A program made the translations under genes and the position numbers. The notes beneath the pieces were generated by a model. The model was not told the DNA's origin and did no database searches. It was given only the letters and a program-made list of their open reading frames with translations. From Saprospiraceae bacterium (GTDB lineage: Bacteria; Bacteroidota; Bacteroidia; Chitinophagales; Saprospiraceae), in NCBI GenBank assembly GCA_016720635.1, contig JADKKF010000024.1:310001-374000 (forward strand): a DNA stretch of 64,000 nt. Reading direction: 5' to 3'. This document shows positions 8,799 through 15,891 of the stretch, in pieces (position 1 is the stretch's first letter; each line of letters starts with the position of its first letter).

Positions 8799-9749
8799 AT
8801 GAATGTCAAAAATATTAAACATGTACTAGGAACATTGATATTAATTTGTTCCATCTGTTATATTACCGACAAATTATTTTTTTTTACATTAAATAAAATT
8901 AGTGACAATGTATATACTGGGCTGGCAATTGGAAAGCTTAATCATTATTTAAAAATAAAAGAAAGCAAAAAATTATTAGTTTTCGGAAGTTCCAGAGCCA
9001 ACCTGCATGTGGATCCGTATATATTAGACACCTCTAGTTTCAATATGGGTTTGAATGCAAGAAACATAGCATTTGTCACTACTGTAATTAAATTAATTGA
9101 AAATAAAAAACCGCAAACATTGTTGATTCAAATTGATGATTCAACATTATTTAATGAAGATTATGACGGAAAAGACCTAGACGCCTTATTGGTGAAATAT
9201 CATAGGAATCCACTAATTAAAAAAGAAATAGATAAATTAAATAAGGCCAACCCCTTTCTTAATTTTTTTTGGAGCCTTTCGTACAACAATAGAATTTTCG
9301 GTATAATTTTAAATTATATCAAGCCTAAATATGATTATACAAAATATAGAGGATTTGATGCAATGGAACCTACCGAACACGAAAAAGAAGTTTTTCAAAA
9401 TTTTGTCAAAAATAAAAAACCAAAAGGATGTCCAGATAGCGTTCATTTGAATAAATTAAGCTACAATTGTTTCTTGGAATTAATTGAATACGCGAAAAAT
9501 AATAATAAAAAATTAATTTTCTTTACTGCCCCATTTTACGATGATGAATGCAAGATTGATAACGAAGAATTGTTTTCATTAACAAAAAAATTAAATCTTG
9601 AATATTTTGATTTTACTGACACATTCAGATATGACACATCATTGGACAACTGGCGAGACGAAGCACATCTCAGTAAAATTGGTGCTATAAAATTTACACA
9701 TAAATTAAAAGAAGAGCTACTAAAAAATTCAAAAAATTTTCCCTTGTAA
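8799..9749 (+). CDS. SGNH-hydrolase-like protein, partner of MBOAT
   Basis: A protein of about 316 residues starting at the ATG at 8799. An in-frame TTG at 8754 would overlap the upstream gene. An N-terminal membrane anchor (VLGTLILICSICYITDKLFFF) precedes a periplasmic domain. That domain carries a block-I like motif with the nucleophile Ser (LLVFGSSRANLHVDP) and a C-terminal D-x-x-H (NWRDEAHLSKIGA), the acid-base pair of SGNH/GDSL enzymes. Together with the MBOAT gene 7 bp upstream, it likely completes an O-acetylation module (compare AlgI with AlgJ/AlgX). The glycan acceptor is unknown and no biosynthetic genes are adjacent. Confidence 0.75.
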   Translation: MNVKNIKHVLGTLILICSICYITDKLFFFTLNKISDNVYTGLAIGKLNHYLKIKESKKLLVFGSSRANLHVDPYILDTSSFNMGLNARNIAFVTTVIKLIENKKPQTLLIQIDDSTLFNEDYDGKDLDALLVKYHRNPLIKKEIDKLNKANPFLNFFWSLSYNNRIFGIILNYIKPKYDYTKYRGFDAMEPTEHEKEVFQNFVKNKKPKGCPDSVHLNKLSYNCFLELIEYAKNNNKKLIFFTAPFYDDECKIDNEELFSLTKKLNLEYFDFTDTFRYDTSLDNWRDEAHLSKIGAIKFTHKLKEELLKNSKNFPL

Positions 9750-9906
9750 GCCAAAATCCTTAGCAATCATCCTCCTACAAGAAAGAGAGTTGGCTCAGTT
9801 CCTATATGTTTATTTATCTTGGGTAATTATTCTATATTTTTTTTTCAAAAATTGATAAATATTATTAAATTTGTTATAATATTTAAAATATAACCCAACT
9901 TACACC

Positions 9907-9981
9907 ATGAAACAGCAAATATCATTTCAAAACGATACAAAAAGCAATCATTCTGGATTCAGAATTACAATCCCTTTTTGA
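9907..9981 (+). CDS. Tiny hypothetical ORF (24 aa)
   Basis: ATG at 9907 opens a 24-codon frame ending in TGA. It lies in the otherwise gene-free stretch 9750-10041. I recognise nothing in it, and it may be non-coding. Confidence 0.12.
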   Translation: MKQQISFQNDTKSNHSGFRITIPF

Positions 9982-10041
9982 TTGAGTGTACAAACACTTA
10001 ATCACTAACATCTAAATAATGAGAATTAAAAATACACGAAT

Positions 10042-10185
10042 ATGAAACACAAAATTTATTTATCACTTACCGATGCTAAGTATAAAACGCTTAAGGCAAT
10101 GCTACAAACGGACGATTTTGGAAATGTAAACACCCTGACTTCACAATTTGCAGCTAAAGAAAATGGCAAACAACTACTAAAATGA
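10042..10185 (+). CDS. Small hypothetical protein (47 aa)
   Basis: ATG at 10042 opens a 47-residue frame. The product is basic and helical (MKHKIYLSLTDAKYKTLKAM...) with no signal or membrane segment. A weak purine stretch precedes the start. I do not recognise a family. It could be the surviving N-terminus of a decayed gene, since the next 150 bp before DUF486 hold no continuation and a relic of another gene lies nearby. Confidence 0.3.
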   Translation: MKHKIYLSLTDAKYKTLKAMLQTDDFGNVNTLTSQFAAKENGKQLLK

Positions 10186-10282
10186 TCTATAAGCCAATTT
10201 GTCCAGTTTCTAGCTAAGGAAATTGCAATTTAAAATACTAAAAAAAACTACCTTTGAAATAATAAAACAGTGGAATTATTTC

Positions 10283-10654
10283 ATGAGTAAAACGATCCTC
10301 ACACTTGGGCTTTTGGTACTTTCAAATACTTTTATGACATTTGCTTGGTACGGACATTTAAAATTTAGCCAAATGAAATGGGCTAGTAACCTAGGGTTGG
10401 TCAGCATTATATTGATCAGCTGGTCGATTGCCCTCTTTGAATATGCCTTTCAAGTTCCTGCCAATAGAATTGGGTTCAGTGAGAACGGCGGCCCCTTTAA
10501 TCTCTGGCAACTAAAGGTCATACAAGAGGTAATAACCCTGACCGTTTTTATGGGATTCACGCTTGTCTTTTTTAAAAACGAGACTCTTAGATCGAATCAT
10601 TTGATTGGGTTTTGCTTTTTAATCCTTGCTGTATATTTTATTTTTAAAAAATAA
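10283..10654 (+). CDS. DUF486 (DMT-like) four-helix membrane protein
   Basis: A 123-residue inner-membrane protein of the DUF486 family. The signatures NTFMTFAWYGHLKF, SIALFEYAFQVPANRIGF and QLKVIQEVITLTVFMGF are all present, and four hydrophobic segments are predicted. I start at the ATG at 10283. The TTG at 10223 would add 20 residues that the family lacks. DUF486 resembles half-size drug/metabolite transporters, but no substrate is known. The gene is monocistronic here, with degraded sequence both before and after it. Confidence 0.85.
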   Translation: MSKTILTLGLLVLSNTFMTFAWYGHLKFSQMKWASNLGLVSIILISWSIALFEYAFQVPANRIGFSENGGPFNLWQLKVIQEVITLTVFMGFTLVFFKNETLRSNHLIGFCFLILAVYFIFKK

Positions 10655-10945
10655 TGAAATTTGAAAAAGATTTAAACCAGATTTCTACAATTATACAATG
10701 GCAAATTTTGATATATTACTGAAGACAAAGTTCTACACTGGCAAAAAGCTATTTTCGCCATGTGTTATATTGCTATCTCTTCGATTATATTGCCTCATCT
10801 TTTTCGTAAAATAATTAAACCTTTCTAGAGAAGAGTAGTCAAACACAGCCCTTTATATTTTTCAACAAAAATAATACCCTAAATCCTGGTTTCACCCTAA
10901 ATTGCACGAGGAAACCAAAAACAAATTACCAAAAGTATTCAATGG
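10655..10945. other. Gene-free stretch with gene decay
   Basis: About 290 bp between DUF486 and the redoxin relic. Only tiny overlapping frames occur (22 and 38 codons), none recognisable. The last 50 bp still seem to code in more than one frame (FHPKLHEETKNKLPKVFNG in frame with 10902), which suggests a decayed gene upstream of the relic below. Confidence 0.4.
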
Positions 10946-11056
10946 ATGGATTTTAATCCTAAAACGATCGATGATTTATTTAAAAATAAACCAGTCTCCA
11001 CGCCTGAGACACAATCCTTTGGCTGTCGAATTTTTTACAGAAAACAAAAACTATGA
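10946..11056 (+). pseudogene. Relic: C-terminus of a redoxin/AhpC-TSA family protein
   Basis: A 36-codon frame reads PKTIDDLFKNKPVSTPETQ then SFGCRI. This is the hallmark C-terminal tail of thioredoxin-fold redoxin domain proteins, where a 'L..ALL.GKPV...ET...GC.I' block ends the chain. Nothing upstream encodes the thioredoxin fold or its CxxC/Cys site in this frame, because an in-frame stop lies about 14 codons before the ATG. It is therefore most likely the surviving end of a deleted gene. Its TGA overlaps the ATG of the sulfatase gene, so the relic may once have been translationally coupled to it. Confidence 0.5.
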
Positions 11057-12678
11057 AACAAGCAAAAAATACGGTCATCATTTTCTTTTTATGGCTATTT
11101 ATAATCCCTAGCTTTGCCCAGCGTAATACGATTCTTATTATCGCAGATGATCTAAGCCCCGATTATTTTGGTTTTTATGAAAATCATGGGGATACCGTCG
11201 ATGTCCCAAATATAAGGAGCCTTATGACCCGAGGCATTCGATTTAAGAACTTTTATAGCAATCCTGTTTGCTCTTCTACACGTACTACCATACTAACGGG
11301 TAGATATAGTTTTAGAACTGGTGTTGGGGGAATTGTTGGTGGCGTCGGAGGCAGCAATCAAATCGATACCGCCGAAGTCTCCATTCCAAAACTACTAAAA
11401 AAATACAATCCAAATATAGCAAAAGCTAATATCGGCAAATGGCACTTAAAAAATCCTACCCCTGCCATCAACTTAATGAGCCCTCAAGCTTTGGGATATG
11501 ATTGGTATGAGGGTCCTTTCATCGGCCAAATCCCCAATTATACCAATTGGACCAAACACACTAATGGCGTAGCAAGTACTGTGACAACGTATGCTACTAG
11601 CGAAAATGTAAACAATGCCGTAACTTGGCTAAAAACGCAAAATCCAAACAACCCATTTTTCCTTTGGCTCGCATTTAATGCCCCTCACGATCCTTTGCAT
11701 TTGCCGCCTGCAGGACTTCATACTTTTACCAATCTTAGTGGGACTACTGCCAACATCAATGCACAACCCAAACAGTATTTTAAAGCAATGATACAAGCAC
11801 TGGATCACGAAATTGGTCGCTTGATTGATAGCTTGCAGGTAATGAATAAGATGGATAGCACTGATATAATTTTTGTAGGTGACAATGGCAACACGCCTCG
11901 CACAGCACAGATTACAGACCTTACTAAAGCCAAAGGTACTGTGTATGAGTATGGCATTCAGGTCCCCTGCATCATAGCTGGTCCATCCGTAGTAACAAAG
12001 GGAAGAGTTAGTAATGCACTAGTCAACACTACAGATTTATTTGCAACCATAATTGAGAACTTTGGCTACACCAATTGGCAGACGCAAATACCGAGTTCTA
12101 CACCCGTTGACAGTAAAAGTCTGCAGCCCATCATAAAAAACATCGGAGACTCCATAAGACCTTGGGCCTTTAGTGAAATCTTCAAACTCACCACAGATAG
12201 CTCCGATGGAAAGAGTATGCGCAACAAGAATTACAAACTCATAAGGTTTGATTATGGTGCACAAGAATTTTATAACCTTGCTGTCGATCCTCTAGAAAGT
12301 AACAATCTGCTTAATGGAACCCTTACTGACGCTGACATTAGCAATTATAATTATTTATGCAATGAAATGACAACGCTCGTAGGTGGCCCTTCATTTTGCC
12401 AAAATGTGGTAGCTGTAAATGAATTAGATACCAACAACTCAGTAGTCCTCTTTCCCAATCCAATGCGGAACACCCTGAATATTAAATTGACTAAAGAAAC
12501 CCCTGAAGGCTATAGTGTTGAAATTTTAGATCTTCAAGGAAAAATTGTTTTCAAGCAACAGAATATTCATCCAATTGGGACTCATTCTGTGAGCTTATCA
12601 CCTATGCCCCCAGGGCTCTATTTTGCATTGATAAAAACAAGGGATAGTAATTTCATTAAAAAAATAATACTAGAATAA
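11053..12678 (+). CDS. Secreted type I sulfatase with T9SS sorting domain
   Basis: A 541-residue exported sulfatase with a signal peptide ending SFAQ. Metal ligands appear in IIADDLSPD (D32, D33). The active-site loop is C73-S-S-T-R77 followed by TTILTGRY. The Cys would be oxidised to formylglycine by a maturase not present in this window. The usual Pro of C-x-P-x-R is replaced by Ser75. A later metal-site motif is IIFVGDNGNTP. Residues about 465-541 (VVLFPNPMRNTLNI...KKIILE) are a type A T9SS sorting domain, so the enzyme is probably carried to the cell surface. It likely removes sulfate esters from a glycan, but the substrate is unknown and no sulfated-polysaccharide genes are adjacent. Confidence 0.88.
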   Translation: MKQAKNTVIIFFLWLFIIPSFAQRNTILIIADDLSPDYFGFYENHGDTVDVPNIRSLMTRGIRFKNFYSNPVCSSTRTTILTGRYSFRTGVGGIVGGVGGSNQIDTAEVSIPKLLKKYNPNIAKANIGKWHLKNPTPAINLMSPQALGYDWYEGPFIGQIPNYTNWTKHTNGVASTVTTYATSENVNNAVTWLKTQNPNNPFFLWLAFNAPHDPLHLPPAGLHTFTNLSGTTANINAQPKQYFKAMIQALDHEIGRLIDSLQVMNKMDSTDIIFVGDNGNTPRTAQITDLTKAKGTVYEYGIQVPCIIAGPSVVTKGRVSNALVNTTDLFATIIENFGYTNWQTQIPSSTPVDSKSLQPIIKNIGDSIRPWAFSEIFKLTTDSSDGKSMRNKNYKLIRFDYGAQEFYNLAVDPLESNNLLNGTLTDADISNYNYLCNEMTTLVGGPSFCQNVVAVNELDTNNSVVLFPNPMRNTLNIKLTKETPEGYSVEILDLQGKIVFKQQNIHPIGTHSVSLSPMPPGLYFALIKTRDSNFIKKIILE

Positions 12679-12703
12679 CTGACACTAAAATGCAGAATTG
12701 GAC

Positions 12704-12719
12704 ATACCTTTTGAGGTAT
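12704..12719. other. Short perfect hairpin after the sulfatase
   Basis: ATACCT and AGGTAT flank a 4-nt loop 25 bp after the sulfatase stop. No T-run follows, so it may be a 3'-end structure but not a classical terminator. Confidence 0.2.
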
Positions 12720-12749
12720 CAACACCAAATCGTTTTTGACTAAAATAAA

Positions 12750-13163
12750 ATGGTGTCAATGAGTTTTACCAAAATAAATTCCATTGATTTTCAAAATAAT
12801 TTACAGAAAGTGTTAACAAATATTCATCCAAAGCTTCCGATGCGCGATAAAAATCTAATCCTTGATTTTTACGTAAATCAGCTCAAGTTTGATTTGTTAG
12901 GCGATTATCCGGATTATATCATGCTTTGCAAAGACAATATCGAGCTTCATTTTTTTCTTTTCAAGGAACTGAACCCCAAAGAGAATTATGGACAAGTTTA
13001 TATCCGCACCAACGATATTGAAGGGCTTTTTCAAACTTATTTGAACCATAAAATCCCAATCCACCCCAATGGGCATCTCGAGATCAAACCTTGGGGTCAA
13101 AAAGAATTTGCATTACTCGACCCAGACAGCAATTTGCTTACTTTTGGGCAGAGAATAGATTAA
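12750..13163 (+). CDS. VOC-family (bleomycin-resistance-like) protein
   Basis: A 137-residue protein with one vicinal-oxygen-chelate fold: KLPMRDKNLILDFYVNQLKFDLLG, then ELHFFLF and PWGQKEFALLDPDSNLLTFGQ. The DPDSN loop and the paired beta-alpha-beta units fit the bleomycin-resistance/glyoxalase superfamily. Such proteins bind or modify small molecules. Candidate starts are the ATG at 12750, that at 12759, or a later one at the MRDKN methionine. The family usually begins close to the last. No partner gene is adjacent. Confidence 0.75.
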   Translation: MVSMSFTKINSIDFQNNLQKVLTNIHPKLPMRDKNLILDFYVNQLKFDLLGDYPDYIMLCKDNIELHFFLFKELNPKENYGQVYIRTNDIEGLFQTYLNHKIPIHPNGHLEIKPWGQKEFALLDPDSNLLTFGQRID

Positions 13164-13676
13164 TAACCTTGAAAAAAAATAAAAAACCCATTCAATCATA
13201 ACGCAAAATTCATTTTTAAATTCTTAATAACCAGAGAGAAAAATTGATTTTCATTCTCCTCAAAATTCAGCAAAATCAACCTCTCAAAAGCCAACAATTT
13301 TTTTTAAAAAATAATATCATATTCCGTGTTACAATTTTGCAAATATTTGTTATTTTTGTTTGCAATTTATTAATAATAAATTTTTCAGTTTTATTTCACA
13401 AATATTATATCAATAAATAGTAAAAATATAAAACAGCGCTATATATTATATCGGTAGAATTTTAGTATTACTGCCATTTATCCACAATTCTGCTCATTTT
13501 GATTGAGTTTTTCCCCTAACTGTCTCTTGAATTCTTCCGTAATTCTCTATTTTCCCAGCGTTGTAGTTCGAGTTCTGTCAATTAGAGTTTTTTTTCAAAC
13601 AATAAACTTTTGAAAGCAAAACGGACATGCCGAAAACCGTGTAACAAAGTAGGCGAAACAACTAAAACCAATTGAT
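13164..13676. other. Gene-free AT-rich stretch
   Basis: About 510 bp with no recognisable frame on either strand. It is very rich in A and T, with several TTTG tracts around 13340-13370 that could act as promoter elements for the HdeD-like gene, but no pair is convincingly spaced. Confidence 0.5.
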
Positions 13677-14312
13677 ATGACAAGTTTATTGCATCAAATT
13701 TCGAATTCTGTAAAGCACTGGTACCTCCCTCTAATCATCGGAGTATTATTCATTCTATTTGGAATTTATATCTTCACGGTGCCCCTAGAGACTTATCTAA
13801 CGCTATCCATCTTCTTTAGCGCATCTTATATCGTTTCAGGGCTGATGGATATATTTTTTTCCATTGGAAACAACAAAACCCTAAAAGGCTGGGGCTGGTA
13901 TCTCGTTGGCGGTATTTTTACCCTTGCTATAGGTATTTACTTAGCCATATATCCGAGTATTTCTATGGTTGTTCTGCCTTTTTTCGTAGGATTTACGATG
14001 CTTTTTCGCTCTTTCCAGTTGCTTGGTTTTTCATTCGATATGAAAGATTTAAAAATATTAAATTGGGGAAATGCAGCCATTACCAGCGTGCTGGGCATTA
14101 TTTTATCCCTATTGTTATTGGCCAATCCAATATTTACGGGTATTTCCTTGGTGACCATCACCGCTTTGTCTTTCATCTTCGTAGGAATTGCTTCGGTAGT
14201 ATTAGCATTTAATCTTAAAAAACTCAAAGATTTCCCAGATAAATTAACCCCTGAATTAAAATCAAGGATAAACGCCATTCAAGACGAAATAATCAACCAA
14301 GTTAAGGGATAA
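13677..14312 (+). CDS. HdeD-like (DUF308) membrane protein
   Basis: A 211-residue inner-membrane protein with six hydrophobic segments, ending in a charged cytoplasmic tail (KKLKDFPDKLTPELKSRINAIQDE). The repeated pattern G-V-L-F-I-L-F-G-I-Y-I, then SASYIVSGLMDIF and WGWYLVGGIFTLAIGIYL, is the DUF308 repeat of HdeD-like acid-resistance proteins. The role is poorly defined and linked to acid stress in enterobacteria. It is transcribed alone and ends at a clear intrinsic terminator. Confidence 0.85.
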   Translation: MTSLLHQISNSVKHWYLPLIIGVLFILFGIYIFTVPLETYLTLSIFFSASYIVSGLMDIFFSIGNNKTLKGWGWYLVGGIFTLAIGIYLAIYPSISMVVLPFFVGFTMLFRSFQLLGFSFDMKDLKILNWGNAAITSVLGIILSLLLLANPIFTGISLVTITALSFIFVGIASVVLAFNLKKLKDFPDKLTPELKSRINAIQDEIINQVKG

Positions 14313-14367
14313 AAAATAAGTAAACATAGCCCAAATTGGTTTACCAAGAAGGCAAATTAACGTCGTT

Positions 14368-14412
14368 CTCTACATCAATTGAATATCCATTTGGTGTAGA
14401 GATTTTTTTTTG
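14368..14412 (+). terminator. Intrinsic terminator after the HdeD-like gene
   Basis: An 11-bp stem, CTCTACATCAA with TTGGTGTAGAG (one G-T pair), and a 12-nt loop are followed directly by a run of ten T. It lies 55 bp after the stop. Confidence 0.8.
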
Positions 14413-14761
14413 TGCATATTAGATATTTTTGACAAAAATTAATCTGGCTATGAAATGCTATATGCAGCAATTCCAATTACTTCAGCATAATTCATTGGAC
14501 ACTCTCGCTATACTCAAAAATAAATTCTTTATTTTCACCACATTTGAATTATAATTTGTAACTTTAGTCATGGACTCTTACAATGACCACCACTTCTATA
14601 CAAAGTAAGATTGGAGTATTAAAAATATGATTGAAGTCGGGTATCATTTGAAATAAGGATTTTAAAAAAAAATAAAATGTATCGCATTCGAATGGCAAAA
14701 TAACCTCCTAGGTTTCCAACAGGGCACGTATAGAATATTTAAAACCTCTAAATGAACAGAT
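14413..14761. other. Gene-free stretch
   Basis: About 350 bp between the terminator and the next secreted-protein gene. It presumably holds the latter's promoter. I see no repeat, relic or RNA structure in it. Confidence 0.4.
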
Positions 14762-15721
14762 ATGAAAAAGCAAATTTTAGTCTTCTCGCTGTTGATTATT
14801 CCAACTTTTTTCTTTGAAGCATACGCACAAAACACTTTTCCAGACGAAACTATATCTCAAAAGTGGGAATATCTACATTTTAGCTTTTGGGATGGTGCTT
14901 CATGTCAAAAAAGAATAATAAAGAATGGCATAAAAAAGGACATTTGTGAAGGTCAATATATTGAAATTTGGGATTGTAATGAGTATGAAAGCAATTGTCG
15001 AATATTAGGATATTACCGCAAACAGGGTGATTCAGTTTTGGTCAGAAGAGCATCATTATTGAATAACCTACCAGTTGTTGATTGTTCTTTACCTTATGGC
15101 TTGACGTATGATTTTGGAACTGAGATAGACGAACATTTACAATGTGCAACAAACATGCAATATTTACCCTTCCAAAGGGATTTTTGGACTACCGAAATTC
15201 AAGAAAAATTATATGAAGGACAGCTAAGAAAGACCATAGAAGTGAACTTTAGATCATTTGCAGATAATGATAGTCCAATAAACGACATGTTATGGATTGA
15301 AGGAATTGGTTCTAATCATCATCCATTTTATTCCTTGGTATGCATGGGCCATCACTGTGAAGATGACTATAAAATCGCAAAGGTTTTTAGGAACAATGAG
15401 CTAATATTTTTAGACACGCTTCGAAGTTCTTGGATTCCATGTCGTTACATACCTACAGGAACCAAAAACGAATTTAACCAGCAGCCTCGATTGTTTGTTT
15501 ATCCAAATCCAGCCAGCGACTTCGTCAAAATTCACCAAGAAGGTTTATCTCAAGATCCAGCCAAGTTATCGATTTTCGATGCACTCGGAAGAGAACAAAA
15601 AATCTTCGATTTCTATGTATTTGGAGAACCTTTGGCCATCGATTTTTTAAACACAGGCATTTATATCATAAAAGTTTCTATTGGAGCTCTAAGTCAATAT
15701 TTGAAAATCTTCAAAGAGTAG
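14762..15721 (+). CDS. Secreted Cys-rich protein with T9SS sorting domain
   Basis: A 319-residue exported protein with a signal peptide ending EAYAQ. The middle region (residues 25-235) is unrecognised and contains about ten Cys in spaced pairs (SCQ, ICEG, WDCNEYESNCR, VDCS, QCATN, VCMGHHCED), which suggests disulfides. The C-terminal 80 residues (LFVYPNPASDFVKIHQEG...GIYIIKVSIG) are a type A T9SS sorting domain that directs it to the cell surface. No catalytic motif is visible. It is alone between two gaps. Function is unknown; a surface-exposed structural or binding role is only a guess. Confidence 0.8.
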   Translation: MKKQILVFSLLIIPTFFFEAYAQNTFPDETISQKWEYLHFSFWDGASCQKRIIKNGIKKDICEGQYIEIWDCNEYESNCRILGYYRKQGDSVLVRRASLLNNLPVVDCSLPYGLTYDFGTEIDEHLQCATNMQYLPFQRDFWTTEIQEKLYEGQLRKTIEVNFRSFADNDSPINDMLWIEGIGSNHHPFYSLVCMGHHCEDDYKIAKVFRNNELIFLDTLRSSWIPCRYIPTGTKNEFNQQPRLFVYPNPASDFVKIHQEGLSQDPAKLSIFDALGREQKIFDFYVFGEPLAIDFLNTGIYIIKVSIGALSQYLKIFKE

Positions 15722-15891
15722 CAGAGGCAATTTATAAGCATCAAATTGTTGTTTTTATTTTCTAAAATATCTGAGCATTGAAAATAGCTTTACTTGACTC
15801 ATAGTTAAACTTTCTATTACTCTCTAAAAATACCCAACCTCGCCAAACAATTGTAGCCACCTTCGCATTGTAACCTTTAAATAATTGTGTC

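Noticed and set aside
10654..10722. 22-codon frame overlapping the DUF486 stop, and a 38-codon frame at about 10698
   Set aside because: They overlap one another in different frames and carry no recognisable motif.
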